Source: DATCHW01 sp036508135
GTDB taxonomy: Bacteria; Bacteroidota; Ignavibacteria; Tepidaquicellales; Tepidaquicellaceae
Length of the DNA: 64,000 nucleotides
Assembly (NCBI GenBank): GCA_036508135.1
Contig: DATCHW010000075.1
Coordinates: 56,382 to 120,381 of the forward strand
Reading direction: 5' to 3'
In this document: positions 9,697 to 18,941 of the stretch, piece after piece
Position numbering within the stretch: position 1 is the first letter of the stretch
How the letters are laid out: each line of letters begins with the position of its first letter
Translations under genes and position numbers: made by a program
The notes under the pieces: generated by a model
Seen by the model: only the letters and a program-made list of their open reading frames with translations
Database searches by the model: none
What the model was told of the DNA's origin: nothing

Positions 9697-9807
9697 AAAC
9701 TTATAATTTTAAATTAATAGTCTAAAGAATAAAAATGAAACAGATTATTATCAATCAAAATGAAAAATCGATAAATAAAGATTAATAAAAAATAGATAAA
9801 AAAATGG

Positions 9808-10878
9808 TTAAACACTTTCTGCGAGTTTAGCAGACCTATCGGCAGTCTTAAGCTTGTCAATAATTTCATTTAGCTTCCCTTCCATAATTTCATTAAGGTT
9901 ATACAAGGTTAATCCAATCCTATGGTCCGTTAAACGATTTTGCGGAAAGTTATAAGTTCTTATTTTATCGCTCCTGTCACCGGATTTTACGATAAGTTTT
10001 CTCTTGGCTGAGAGTTCCTTATCACGCTTTTCCAATTCGAGATCATACAGACGTGAGCGCAATACCTTCATAGCTTTTTGTTTATTTTTCAACTGTGAAC
10101 GTTCATCCTGACACTGAACTACAATACCTGAAGGAATATGAGTAATTCTGATAGCAGTTTCGACTTTATTAACATTTTGTCCTCCAGCACCTCCTGAACG
10201 AAAGACATCTATTTTCAAATCATTTTCATTCACTTCAACATCAAGATCTTCTGCTTCGGGTAATACAGCCACGGATGCGGCAGATGTATGCACTCTTCCA
10301 TTAGCTTCTGTTTTTGGAACACGCTGTACACGATGCACTCCGCTTTCGTATTTAAGATCGCCGTAAATCCGCTTTCCGCTTACATTCACAACCACTTCTT
10401 TGATCCCCCCGGGAATTGAAGATTCATTGAAATCAATAAGTTCCATAGTCCAGTTTCTTGTTTCGAAATATTTCTGATACATCCTGTATAATTCGGCTGC
10501 AAATAAAGCTGCTTCATCACCTCCTGTGCCGGCGCGGATTTCTAATATAGCATTCTTTTCATTCTCCGGATCGTCAGGAACAAGTAAGTCTTTTATTTTA
10601 AGTTCAAGTTCGGAGAATTTGTTTTCGAGTAATTCCTGTTCTTCTTTAGCAAGTTCTTTTAGTTCGGCATCTTTTGTATTGTGGAGTAGATCTTTATTTT
10701 CCTCTAATTGAATTTTTAATTTATTATATGCATCATAGGTTTCTACGATTTCTGTAAGTGATGAATATTCTTTTGAAAGCTTACGGAATTCATTTTGGTC
10801 ATTTATAGTTTCGGGCTTCGAGAGCAAGTCCGCAATTTCGAGGTATCTTGATTTTACTTTTTCTAATTTTTCGAACAT
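9808..10878 (-). CDS. prfA: Peptide chain release factor 1
   Basis: 356 residues, standard RF1 length. The GGQ motif that triggers peptide release is at residues 232-234 (SGGAGGQNVNK), and the stop-codon reading motif PxT appears as RVPKTEANGR, which separates RF1 from RF2. DERSQLKNKQKAM and the N-terminal helical domain are also as expected. It reads UAG and UAA. It stands alone, with a 110-bp gap to the glycyl radical enzyme and a terminator hairpin upstream belonging to the next gene. Confidence 0.97.
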   Translation of the reverse strand: MFEKLEKVKSRYLEIADLLSKPETINDQNEFRKLSKEYSSLTEIVETYDAYNKLKIQLEENKDLLHNTKDAELKELAKEEQELLENKFSELELKIKDLLVPDDPENEKNAILEIRAGTGGDEAALFAAELYRMYQKYFETRNWTMELIDFNESSIPGGIKEVVVNVSGKRIYGDLKYESGVHRVQRVPKTEANGRVHTSAASVAVLPEAEDLDVEVNENDLKIDVFRSGGAGGQNVNKVETAIRITHIPSGIVVQCQDERSQLKNKQKAMKVLRSRLYDLELEKRDKELSAKRKLIVKSGDRSDKIRTYNFPQNRLTDHRIGLTLYNLNEIMEGKLNEIIDKLKTADRSAKLAESV

Positions 10879-10904
10879 TAAATTTCTATTATATTTTAAA
10901 AATT

Positions 10905-10945
10905 ACATAAAAAAAAGCAATCATTCATTATGATTGAATGATTGC
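10905..10945 (-). terminator. Rho-independent terminator of the DUF4870/Tic20-like gene
   Basis: A perfect 11-bp stem GCAATCATTCA/TGAATGATTGC (10917-10927 with 10935-10945) has a 7-nt loop and, read on the minus strand, is followed by an unbroken T-run. It lies 21 bp after the stop of the minus-strand gene at 10967. Confidence 0.85.
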
Positions 10946-10966
10946 TCAATATTTTTAAAAGAGTAT

Positions 10967-11305
10967 CTACTTTACGAGATTGAACTTCTCAGCAAACTGC
11001 CCTATTAGCGGTAATGGTTTTGCAACTCCCTGTAATGCATTTATAAGTCCCATAATCTGGAAGACAAAAATCGGGATAAAAAGAATTGCACCGATTCCGC
11101 AAGTGATGAAGGCAATAATTCCGCAAATCACACTTGCAATAACAAGTACTATAGATTGCGAAGTATGAAACATAACAAATTTATTTTTACGATGTTCTTC
11201 AATAACAAGCGGAAGCCAGAAGAGAATATAAGCAACCGCCGCCATTCCTCTCCCTGATTCAATTTCTTCGGGAGTAATATTATATTGTGTTTGGTTTTCA
11301 GTCAT
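10967..11305 (-). CDS. Small membrane protein, DUF4870/Tic20-like
   Basis: 112 residues with three hydrophobic stretches (about 23-36, 50-75 and 78-90) and the EEHRKNKFVMFHTSQSI region typical of the DUF4870/Tic20-like membrane proteins, in which a short basic loop precedes FHxxQ. The function of the family in bacteria is unknown. A short degenerate copy of its own C-terminus lies directly upstream (11320-11382). Its terminator is at 10905-10945. Confidence 0.75.
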   Translation of the reverse strand: MTENQTQYNITPEEIESGRGMAAVAYILFWLPLVIEEHRKNKFVMFHTSQSIVLVIASVICGIIAFITCGIGAILFIPIFVFQIMGLINALQGVAKPLPLIGQFAEKFNLVK

Positions 11306-11319
11306 ATTTCAGGTTAAAA

Positions 11320-11382
11320 TTATTTTACTAAATTGAATTTTGCTGCTATATCACCGATAAGAGGTGATGATAGAGGTAGTAT
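11320..11382 (-). pseudogene. Decayed duplicate of the Tic20-like gene's 3' end
   Basis: The minus strand reads LPLSSPLIGDIAAKFNLVK then stop (11320-11322), matching the neighbouring protein's own end, PLPLIGQFAEKFNLVK. An in-frame stop cuts the frame a few codons upstream, so only about 20 codons remain. The paralogue has probably been lost by deletion, leaving this scar within a 249-bp gap that otherwise shows nothing. Confidence 0.6.
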
Positions 11383-11554
11383 TTATATTTCATTTTTATC
11401 CCCGGCTCAGATTATCAGTGTTCTTTTTGTTTTATTTGCTATTTAGTAGATATAACGATTAATTATATTAAAGCAAGAAACAAAAATGAAATTGTTTTCA
11501 AAAATATTTTTTGATAATATTAGGTTTGCAGGAAAATTGCAAACCATGTATATA

Positions 11555-12211
11555 TTAATAAAATACTGAACTTAAAATTAATGCACCTGTAATTGCTGCT
11601 ATTACTAAACCGATTACAAAAGCAATAACTACTTCGATTAAGATAACTACAATAGTGTAAACGGTTACCTTATCAGCAGGAGATTCCATTAATATTTGTA
11701 AACCCAGATAGAGGAAATATACAGAAAATACTATCGCCGCTATAGAACCTAATATACCAACAATTGGCATATAATTAATCATCAAAGCAAGTAATCCCGG
11801 AACAGCTGAATATGCAGCAACTTTGAATGAGTTATCATTATTTTGTTTTCCACCGAAGTTTGGTGCAAAAGCGTTAATGACAATATTCATTATGAAAACC
11901 ATACCGACCCATAGGGCAGCCGTCAATATAGAAAAAACGATAGAATATGTTAGAATAATTCCAATCGGATAAGTAATAAATCCAAGAACTCTAGGGAAAT
12001 GAGAAGAGAATCCTATTGCTCCAAAAAGAATACTTAAAATTAAACTTACGGCAAAACTTATTATTAATAATGGTAAATAAAATCCGGAAAAGACCTTACT
12101 TTGATTCTCGCCATCAACTTTTACATTATTGAAAAAATTACGAGGGTTTTTAAAAAGTTCTTTTATACGGTTTATAAGACCTGTAGTGGTTTGTACATTT
12201 GGAATTTCCAT
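11555..12211 (-). CDS. Yip1-domain membrane protein
   Basis: 218 residues. After a soluble N-terminus with the motif FKNPRNFFNNVK, about five hydrophobic segments follow, with the Yip1-like arrangement in which small residues and Pro are common in the helices (SAVPGLLALMINYMPIVG). Yip1-family proteins in bacteria are inner-membrane proteins of unknown role. It stands with other small membrane-protein genes on the minus strand, but gaps of 66 bp or more on both sides leave operon structure open. Confidence 0.75.
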   Translation of the reverse strand: MEIPNVQTTTGLINRIKELFKNPRNFFNNVKVDGENQSKVFSGFYLPLLIISFAVSLILSILFGAIGFSSHFPRVLGFITYPIGIILTYSIVFSILTAALWVGMVFIMNIVINAFAPNFGGKQNNDNSFKVAAYSAVPGLLALMINYMPIVGILGSIAAIVFSVYFLYLGLQILMESPADKVTVYTIVVILIEVVIAFVIGLVIAAITGALILSSVFY

Positions 12212-12277
12212 AACAGTATTTTAATTTGATAAAAAAATATTGTAAAATAAAAGAATAAAAAGAAGTAACAATTAATG

Positions 12278-12703
12278 TTATCTAAATATAGCTTTAATAC
12301 TTCCCCAGGTACTCTTGATCCCTGAAACAGAATGAGTAACGGAAATTGTAGGAGAATAGCTGTAAGTTCCGTTTCCGGTTATACATTTCAGGCGGTAGAA
12401 ATAAATTGAGGAAGTTTTTGGATTATTTGGATTCAAAGTCACACCATCATCCTGGTAAGTGTAATAAGAATTGTTACCTGAAGCATTGATCGATTTAATT
12501 CCAATAAAATTGTCCGGTGTATTTGCACTTCTCTCAATTTCAAAACTAACAGTACCGGCTTCATCCATAGTTTTCCATTCAACAAGTATCCCTTCGGCAT
12601 TTGGCTTTGCAGTAAAATATTGAAGTGTAACACCTGCATAAACAGCAACCGAAATTAATACAATAAGTACTATGCTTTTTACAAATAGTAAGGTTTTTTT
12701 CAT
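12278..12703 (-). CDS. Exported fibronectin III-like single-domain protein
   Basis: 141 residues: a signal peptide or anchor (KSIVLIVLISVAVYAG, about 9-24) and then one FnIII-like beta domain, recognisable from VEWKTMDEAGTVSFEIERS and SIYFYRLKCITGNGTYSYSPTISV. In T9SS cargo proteins this fold usually precedes a sorting domain, but here the chain ends soon after, without one. It could be a small surface protein or the remains of a larger one. Confidence 0.6.
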   Translation of the reverse strand: MKKTLLFVKSIVLIVLISVAVYAGVTLQYFTAKPNAEGILVEWKTMDEAGTVSFEIERSANTPDNFIGIKSINASGNNSYYTYQDDGVTLNPNNPKTSSIYFYRLKCITGNGTYSYSPTISVTHSVSGIKSTWGSIKAIFR

Positions 12704-12931
12704 ATTTTCATTATAATCTGTATTAATATAAAATCAAAAAATTGAAAATGCAAGTGTTTTTTTCAGAAAAATATCGCTAAGATTCACATCTGTCCAAAAC
12801 GAGCAAAAAAAAAGGGACAAATGTAAATGACTTCGAGAAACTCCTGCGCTTTTAGGGACAGTCATGAATAGACATATATAAAAGAGGTAATCACATAATA
12901 AGTTTATAAAAAAAATCGAAAAGCTAATTTT

Positions 12932-13279
12932 TTAGTTATTCTTACCGTATTTTTTTGCGATGAGCAAGCGAATATTTTTAATTTCTTTGTAGATATACAA
13001 AATCCAGATATACGTCATTAATAAAAAAACTACATAGCTTAATTTATTAAAATGCCATGCTAAAATGAAATCAAGATGCATTATTGAATAGAAAGCATGG
13101 GTTGTACCGCATCCCCAACATTCGTGACCCGTGACTCTTTTGATAAGACATAAAGGACCAAACTGTTTAAAAAAACTAACCGGAATTAGATAAAAAAGAA
13201 AAGGGATAAAAAGCAAAGTCCCCAACTTTACAATAGAAAATAAAATTGAGGACCTTAAAAGATACAGAAACTTATTCAA
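12932..13279 (-). CDS. DUF2752 membrane protein
   Basis: 115 residues with two or three hydrophobic segments and the DUF2752 signature GHECWGCGTTHAFYSIMHLDF (the family usually has a CPGCGLTRA-like core). Function is unknown. The start is a TTG placed directly after the stop of the TM2-domain gene (TAA then TTG at 13279), so the two are translationally coupled. DUF2752 and TM2 genes are commonly neighbours. Confidence 0.8.
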   Translation of the reverse strand: MNKFLYLLRSSILFSIVKLGTLLFIPFLFYLIPVSFFKQFGPLCLIKRVTGHECWGCGTTHAFYSIMHLDFILAWHFNKLSYVVFLLMTYIWILYIYKEIKNIRLLIAKKYGKNN

Positions 13280-13525
13280 TTATTTTTTCAGCAATGGGAG
13301 CCCGTTTGAATCTTTATAAGAACCTGTAATAATTGTAATTAAGTCGATAAGTTGCCAAATACCGCAACCTCCACCTGTCAGTAATTGAACGACTCCAATT
13401 CCGGTATGACCGGTATAGAAACGATGTACCCCAAGCCATCCAACAAATATGCAAAGCAATAAAGTAGTTAACCAATCTTTTTGTTCAATATTAGGGTTAA
13501 CCGGTTGAGTAGGTTGTCCTTCCAT
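13280..13525 (-). CDS. TM2-domain protein
   Basis: 81 residues matching a TM2 domain: two transmembrane helices joined by a short turn, with the conserved GWLGVHRFYTGHTGIGVVQLL and GGGCGIWQLIDL. Family members are membrane proteins of unknown function. It is the first gene of a two-gene unit with the DUF2752 protein. The 196 bp upstream separate it from the divergent kinase gene and should hold both promoters. Confidence 0.88.
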   Translation of the reverse strand: MEGQPTQPVNPNIEQKDWLTTLLLCIFVGWLGVHRFYTGHTGIGVVQLLTGGGCGIWQLIDLITIITGSYKDSNGLPLLKK

Positions 13526-13721
13526 AGTTTTTCCTGTTTTTTAAATTATTAAAATACAATTTAATAGTTAGTTAAAATAGCAATATATTCTCAATAAAAC
13601 AACAAATAAACTGACCAAGAAAAATTAATATTTTAGAGAGTAATTTTATCATCAGGTCATTCGAGAAATCTATTGGTTTTCTTATCATTTTTAATTAAAA
13701 ATAAAATATATAATTTGATTT

Positions 13722-14645
13722 ATGAAAAATTTTTATATGGGAATAGATGCCGGAGGAACTACTTATAATATAATTTCAGCAGATAAGGCGGGCAGAGTAA
13801 TTTTTAAATTAAAAAAGGATGCTCTCCATTTAAACACTGCCGGTAAGGATAGTTTTGTAAAACACCTCACGGAAGTAATCTTTTCAGTTTGTAATAAACA
13901 AAATTTACTTTTAAAAGATTGTAGAGGAATCTGCATCGGTGTAGCAGGAGCAAGACACATTAAGGATAAGGATGAATTAGCAAGACTCATAAAAGAGCGC
14001 CTCAGATACAAAAACATTATTTTGGAGTCGGATACGGAAATCGCAAGATATGGAGCATTCGGAGGGAACGACGGTTTAATACTAATAAGCGGAACAGGCT
14101 CAATACTTTATGGAAAAATAAGAAATAAAACATACCGGATCGGAGGATGGGGAAAAATATTAGGTGATGGAGGAAGCGGATATCAGATAGGATTAAATGC
14201 ACTTAAAATATTAGTGAAAGAATTTGATTTAAACAAACACAATAGTTCTTTAGCGAAAACTCTAAATAAGAAATTCAGGATAACAAATGAAAACCTCTTA
14301 GAAAAAGTTTATCGGGAGAACTTCGACATTCAAAATCTAACACCTTTAATAATCGATTTAGCAAAGAACAGAAATAAAAATTGCCTGATGATAATAAGAA
14401 AAGCTGTGTTAGAATTAGTCGAATTAATAAATAGATTTTTTACATTATCGCATGAAAGGAAAGGGTATTTGGTTCTATGCGGAAGTCTTATTCGAAAGAA
14501 TAATTTCTTTTCAGCTATTCTGAAAAAAGAAATAAATAAAAAATTCGGGAAAAGAATAATCATATCAGAACCCAAGTATAGTCCTGAATTTGGTGCGTAT
14601 TTAATTACCAAAAATAAATTTGAAAAAACGAATGAAAAAAACTGA
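13722..14645 (+). CDS. N-acetylglucosamine kinase-like (BadF/BadG ATPase fold)
   Basis: 307 residues of the ASKHA fold: MGIDAGGTTYNIISAD is the phosphate-1 motif, LESDTEIARYGAF carries the catalytic Asp region, ILISGTGSILYG is phosphate-2, and GGWGKILGDGGSGYQIG is the GlcNAc-kinase hallmark. It likely phosphorylates GlcNAc or a related amino sugar released in wall recycling. The C-terminal Lys-rich end overlaps the guaA start by 14 nt, so translation is coupled to guaA. Confidence 0.82.
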   Translation: MKNFYMGIDAGGTTYNIISADKAGRVIFKLKKDALHLNTAGKDSFVKHLTEVIFSVCNKQNLLLKDCRGICIGVAGARHIKDKDELARLIKERLRYKNIILESDTEIARYGAFGGNDGLILISGTGSILYGKIRNKTYRIGGWGKILGDGGSGYQIGLNALKILVKEFDLNKHNSSLAKTLNKKFRITNENLLEKVYRENFDIQNLTPLIIDLAKNRNKNCLMIIRKAVLELVELINRFFTLSHERKGYLVLCGSLIRKNNFFSAILKKEINKKFGKRIIISEPKYSPEFGAYLITKNKFEKTNEKN

Positions 14646-16272
14646 TTTGATATTGATACTTGATTTCGGCTCTCAATACACACAACTGATTGCAAGAAGA
14701 ACGAGAGAAAAGAAAGTATATTCTGAAATACAACCGTATAATATAGATATTAAAAGTTACTTGCAGGAAAAAACATCTTTCCCTGATCAGAAGATAGCTC
14801 AGCGGGTACCCGGGAGCAAAGAAGAGGGGAAAGCCGGATATGAGTTGAAAGGAGTGATATTATCGGGGGGTCCCTCGAGCGTATTGGATAAGGATTCCCC
14901 TATTCTCTCTGAAGATAATTATAATTTTCTTATCAAGAATAACATACCTATCCTTGGTATCTGCTACGGATTGCAACTTCTAACCTATTTAAACGGAGGG
15001 AAGATACATAAATCAAATGTTCGTGAATATGGACATACACGAATAAAAGTAATAAAAACCAATTCTGTCTTATTGAAAGGAACAGGAAAGACTTTTTCTG
15101 TTTGGATGAGCCATGGAGATTCTATAGACAGATTGCCGGAGGATTTTCAACCGACATCAAAAAGCACTAATAATATTTTAAGCAGTTTTGAATCAACTCA
15201 AAGGAAATTATATGGTCTGCAATTTCATCCGGAAGTGATGCATACTGAAAACGGGAAAAAGATATTAGATAACTATTTATTTAATGTTTGCAAAGTAAAA
15301 AATCTGTTCAGGGCTGAATCTTTCATAAAATCAAAAATTGTTGAAATCAGAGAAAAAGTGAGGGATGGTTATGCAATCTGTGCTTTAAGCGGGGGTGTGG
15401 ATTCTTCTGTTGCGGCAATATTAGTACAGAAAGCGATCGGCAAAAAATTAATTTGCATTCACATTGATAACGGGCTGATGAGAAAAGATGAAAGTAAAAA
15501 AGTGATATCGCTATTTAAAAAAAGTTTTAATTTGAATTTAAAGTTTGTTGATGCGGGTAAACTTTTTCTGAAAAGGCTTAACAAAATTACAGATCCGGAA
15601 AAAAAGAGGAAAATAATCGGAAAAACTTTTATAGAAGTATTTGAAAAAGAAGCGGAAAAGTTAGAGAAAAAAAATAAAAAAATAAAATATCTCATACAGG
15701 GCACTTTATATCCTGATGTAATTGAGTCAGTATCATTTAAAGGACCTTCAGTTACGATAAAATCTCATCACAATGTAGGGGGTTTACCTGAAAAGATGAA
15801 TCTTAAGTTGATAGAACCATTCAGAGAGTTATTTAAAGATGAAGTAAGAGAAATAGGAAAGAAATTGAAACTAACTTTAAATTTTATTAACCGTCATCCT
15901 TTCCCGGGTCCGGGGCTTGCGGTAAGAATACTGGGAGACATCACAAAAGAACGTTTAAATATTTTAAGAGAAGTTGATGATATCTATATGTCGGAGTTAA
16001 AACATTTTGATTTGTACAATAGCATATGGCAGGCATTTGCTGTGTTACTGCCGGTAAAAACTGTAGGGGTTATGGGAGATGAAAGGAGTTATGAGAACGT
16101 GATAGCATTAAGAGCAGTCACTTCTACAGACGGGATGACAGCAGATTTTTATGGATTCGAGAAAGATTTTCTTACCGGGGTTTCAAATAAAATAATCAAT
16201 GGCGTAAAAGGAGTGAACAGAGTAGTCTATGATATAAGTTCGAAACCACCGGCTACTATTGAGTGGGAATAA
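14632..16272 (+). CDS. guaA: GMP synthase (glutamine-hydrolysing)
   Basis: Converts XMP to GMP using glutamine and ATP. The glutaminase domain shows DFGSQYTQ, GVILSGGPSSV, the nucleophile Cys111 in LGICYGLQ, and FHPEV. The PP-loop ATPase motif SGGVDSS starts at residue 253, and the dimerisation domain ends with KPPATIEWE. I choose the ATG at 14632 over a TTG 12 nt upstream because MKKTDLILILDFGSQ places the first strand normally. At 546 residues it is about 25 longer than usual. The extra is a loop near residues 50-70, before the LSGGPSS motif. Confidence 0.96.
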   Translation: MKKTDLILILDFGSQYTQLIARRTREKKVYSEIQPYNIDIKSYLQEKTSFPDQKIAQRVPGSKEEGKAGYELKGVILSGGPSSVLDKDSPILSEDNYNFLIKNNIPILGICYGLQLLTYLNGGKIHKSNVREYGHTRIKVIKTNSVLLKGTGKTFSVWMSHGDSIDRLPEDFQPTSKSTNNILSSFESTQRKLYGLQFHPEVMHTENGKKILDNYLFNVCKVKNLFRAESFIKSKIVEIREKVRDGYAICALSGGVDSSVAAILVQKAIGKKLICIHIDNGLMRKDESKKVISLFKKSFNLNLKFVDAGKLFLKRLNKITDPEKKRKIIGKTFIEVFEKEAEKLEKKNKKIKYLIQGTLYPDVIESVSFKGPSVTIKSHHNVGGLPEKMNLKLIEPFRELFKDEVREIGKKLKLTLNFINRHPFPGPGLAVRILGDITKERLNILREVDDIYMSELKHFDLYNSIWQAFAVLLPVKTVGVMGDERSYENVIALRAVTSTDGMTADFYGFEKDFLTGVSNKIINGVKGVNRVVYDISSKPPATIEWE

Positions 16273-16418
16273 AACAAACTTTAAATTCCCAAAAGAATTA
16301 TATTATTTTTATTTTCCTAATAGATACAAAAATCTGTCCTTTTTTTGACACAACCCTAAAACATCTTAAAACTCAACAAATTTCAACGAAAATAGTGTCT
16401 ACTTTTTTAGAATATGAC

Positions 16419-16449
16419 TTGACAAGTAGAAAATAACGATTTATATTTG
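16419..16449 (+). promoter_or_regulatory. Bacteroidota-type promoter of the lipoprotein/LysM genes
   Basis: TTG (16419-16421, within TTGACA) is separated by 20 nt from TATATTTG (16442-16449), an exact match to the TAnnTTTG -7 element used by the primary sigma factor of Bacteroidota and relatives. It is 60 bp upstream of the lipoprotein ATG. That ATG is preceded by a perfect AGGAGG at 16497-16502, strong for this phylum. Confidence 0.7.
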
Positions 16450-16509
16450 TGAGAAATCTTAATACACTATTTTTTATAAAACGCCCAAAAAAATACAGGA
16501 GGTATTTAA

Positions 16510-16770
16510 ATGGCAAAAATTAAAAATCTGTTCTTCATCCTGTTAACCGCAGCTTTTCTTAGCGGAATGATTACAGGATGTTCCAGTGGTCCTTCACCGG
16601 AACAATTAAAACAACTCGAAGATCTGAAGGCAGAAGTTGCTGAATTAACAAAGCAATTAGATGCAAAGAAAGATCAAAGAGACAAGTTACAAAAAGAAAT
16701 TGCAGCCAAAGATGCAAAGATAAAAGAGTTCCAAAATCAAACGGCTGAAGTAAAGAAAAGATGTCCGTAA
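16510..16770 (+). CDS. Small coiled-coil lipoprotein
   Basis: 86 residues. A lipoprotein signal ends in the lipobox MITGC (Cys24). The rest is a single Lys/Glu-rich helix with heptads (LKQLEDLKAEVAELTKQLDAK), much like the Braun lipoprotein or other small periplasmic coiled-coil spacers. There is one more Cys near the end (KKRCP). Strong promoter, strong Shine-Dalgarno and closeness to the LysM protein suggest an abundant envelope component that may link outer membrane and peptidoglycan. That role is inferred. Confidence 0.75.
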   Translation: MAKIKNLFFILLTAAFLSGMITGCSSGPSPEQLKQLEDLKAEVAELTKQLDAKKDQRDKLQKEIAAKDAKIKEFQNQTAEVKKRCP

Positions 16771-16831
16771 TTTTAAAAACAATTTTAAAATTAATTTTAA
16801 AGAATTTAAATTAAAAAAGGAGATTACTTAA

Positions 16832-17707
16832 ATGAAATTTCATAAAATTTTTGTATTCTTGCTAGCCTTCACTTTAATCATTGGAACTAAAGTCGCTTTG
16901 TTTGCACAAGACGAAACCGAAATGACAGAAGAAGAATGGCAAAAGCAAATCGATGAATACACTGCTAAGAGAGACCAATTAAACAGTCAAATTAGCGATA
17001 TCAACAAAGAAATAGATGCTTTAAAGAAAACCAGCGCCGATAAAGATGCTGCAATCAGTAAAGCAGAAGAAGACATGTATGCATCAGTAGGCTCAAATAA
17101 AGCCGGCGTAGCCGACTGGAGAGCAAAATTTGAAGCATTAGAAAAAGATTGTAAGTCAAAGAAATTCACAAAAGCAGAATTAGATATAAGATATGCCGAA
17201 TTAGACAAATCTAAAATAAAATGCTTACCTGAATTCTGGAACAGATGGAACGATCTCAGAAAATGCATTGACGGCATTAACGGTGTAGTTACTCCGCCTG
17301 CAGGTTATACTGTTGTAAAAGGTGACTGTTTATGGAAAATTGCCGGAAAGAAAGAAATCTACGGAAACCCGAAAGTTTGGCCCGCAATTTGGGAAGCAAA
17401 CAAAGCCGGTGTAATTTCTGCTCCTCCGAAAGTTAAAAAGACAATCCCGAATCCACATTGGATTTATCCTGGACAAGTCTTAAAGATTCCTGTATTAACA
17501 GACGCTCAAAAGAAAGATGCTATCGATCAAGCGAACAAGTACAGATATCGTACACTTCGTAAAAGAGTAAACAAAACCGTAGCAACTGAGCTAACAGCAG
17601 ATGAGAAGAAAAAAGCTGCTGACAAAAAAATAGCTGATGACAAGAAAGCTGCTGACAAGAAAGCTGCTGACAAGAAAAAAGCTGATGATCTGAAGAATAA
17701 GAAATAA
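16832..17707 (+). CDS. Exported coiled-coil protein with LysM domain and Lys/Ala-rich tail
   Basis: 291 residues: signal peptide ending in LFAQ (about 26), a coiled coil with three heptad-like runs (about 33-75), a LysM domain at roughly 155-220 (YTVVKGDCLWKIAG to YPGQVLKIP), and a tail of repeated KKAAD/KKKAD units. LysM binds peptidoglycan; the basic helical tail may bind surface polymers. It follows the lipoprotein by 61 bp with its own AAGGAG ribosome site, and both end at the terminator at 17731. Confidence 0.85.
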   Translation: MKFHKIFVFLLAFTLIIGTKVALFAQDETEMTEEEWQKQIDEYTAKRDQLNSQISDINKEIDALKKTSADKDAAISKAEEDMYASVGSNKAGVADWRAKFEALEKDCKSKKFTKAELDIRYAELDKSKIKCLPEFWNRWNDLRKCIDGINGVVTPPAGYTVVKGDCLWKIAGKKEIYGNPKVWPAIWEANKAGVISAPPKVKKTIPNPHWIYPGQVLKIPVLTDAQKKDAIDQANKYRYRTLRKRVNKTVATELTADEKKKAADKKIADDKKAADKKAADKKKADDLKNKK

Positions 17708-17730
17708 CTTCTTTGTAAGATTTAATGTTG

Positions 17731-17769
17731 AAGACCCTTTATACTTTAAGTATAAAGGGTCTTTTTTTA
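17731..17769 (+). terminator. Rho-independent terminator after the LysM gene
   Basis: A perfect 13-bp stem AAGACCCTTTATA/TATAAAGGGTCTT (17731-17743 with 17751-17763), 7-nt loop, then a T-run. It ends the lipoprotein-LysM unit. Confidence 0.92.
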
Positions 17770-17816
17770 TAATAGATTTAATTATTTCAAAATTGTATTT
17801 TTTAAAAAAATAAAAT

Positions 17817-18803
17817 TTGAGCAAGACAGAAAAAGTAATAAATCTTACCGGAATAGACCTGCTGGATTTCACCGGCATAAACGAAAAGAAACTAAACCTT
17901 ATAAGAGAAGCTTTTGATGACTCTATAATAATCCAGCGTGGAGAATCCTTGATCATAAAAGCCGAAGAGAAAGAGATTGAAACGCTTAGTAAAGTTTTCG
18001 ATGAGTTAATGTTTTTGCAAAAGAGACAGGGAAGCATAGGAGAAAGTGACATTAATTTAGTTTTAGATTTGGTTGATGCAGGGGAAAGTACAAATAAATT
18101 CAAAGAAAAATTCGGGATTTCCAACGGAGACATAAAAGATATAATTTTATTCAAAAAAAATGATTTTGTAAAACCACGGACAGCAACACAAGTGGAATAT
18201 TATAAGCAAGTACAGGATAATGACATTGTGTTCGCCATCGGACCCGCGGGAACCGGTAAAACATATCTTGCCGTTGCTTTTGCAGTCGCAGCATTAAAGA
18301 ACAAATTAGTGAATAAAATTGTACTCTCAAGACCCGCGGTAGAGGCAGGAGAAAATCTGGGATTCCTCCCGGGTGATATTTCGGAAAAAGTAGATCCTTA
18401 TTTACGACCTTTATATGATGCACTTGAGGATATGATTCCCTATGATAAATTAAAAACATACCTTGAAAAGAATACAATCGAAATCGTACCTTTGGCATAT
18501 ATGAGGGGCAGAACACTTAATAACTCATTTGTAATACTTGACGAAGCACAAAACTCGAGCACTATACAGATGAAAATGTTTCTTACCCGCCTTGGAGTGA
18601 ATTCGAAAGCAATAGTAACCGGGGATATTACACAGATAGATTTACCAAAGAGAGAAAATTCCGGATTAGTAAAAATTCAAAAAATATTAAAAGGTGTAAA
18701 AGATATAGCATTCGTATATTTTGAAAAATCTGACGTGGTGAGACATAGATTAGTAAAAGATATTATTGAGGCATATGAAAAATTTGACGGGGATGAAAAA
18801 TGA
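17817..18803 (+). CDS. PhoH-family ATPase
   Basis: 328 residues. The N-terminus (1-115) has the KH-like region of PhoH-L proteins; the ATPase domain carries Walker A GPAGTGKT at 142-149, SRPAVEAGENLGFLPG, and a Walker B with VILDEAQN. PhoH proteins are ATPases linked to RNA handling and often sit with ybeY. Here no ybeY is next to it. The start is a TTG: no ATG exists in frame before about residue 65, and the KH-like region needs the longer form. Confidence 0.88.
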   Translation: MSKTEKVINLTGIDLLDFTGINEKKLNLIREAFDDSIIIQRGESLIIKAEEKEIETLSKVFDELMFLQKRQGSIGESDINLVLDLVDAGESTNKFKEKFGISNGDIKDIILFKKNDFVKPRTATQVEYYKQVQDNDIVFAIGPAGTGKTYLAVAFAVAALKNKLVNKIVLSRPAVEAGENLGFLPGDISEKVDPYLRPLYDALEDMIPYDKLKTYLEKNTIEIVPLAYMRGRTLNNSFVILDEAQNSSTIQMKMFLTRLGVNSKAIVTGDITQIDLPKRENSGLVKIQKILKGVKDIAFVYFEKSDVVRHRLVKDIIEAYEKFDGDEK

Positions 18804-18941
18804 GAATAGAAAGGTTTATCGGTTATATTTTTAAAATAAAATATTCATAATAATATTAAACAATAAATTGATTTTTCAAAAATAATTGTATAATTTACTA
18901 AAAAGTAGTTGTTAATTTATTAAATTAAATTAATTAAAAGA

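Noticed and set aside
12786..12826. Inverted repeat ACATcTGTCC/GGGACAaATGT
   Set aside because: Imperfect with a long loop and an A-run in it; no gene relation seen.
14620..14631. Earlier TTG start for guaA
   Set aside because: The ATG at 14632 gives the usual distance to the first strand.
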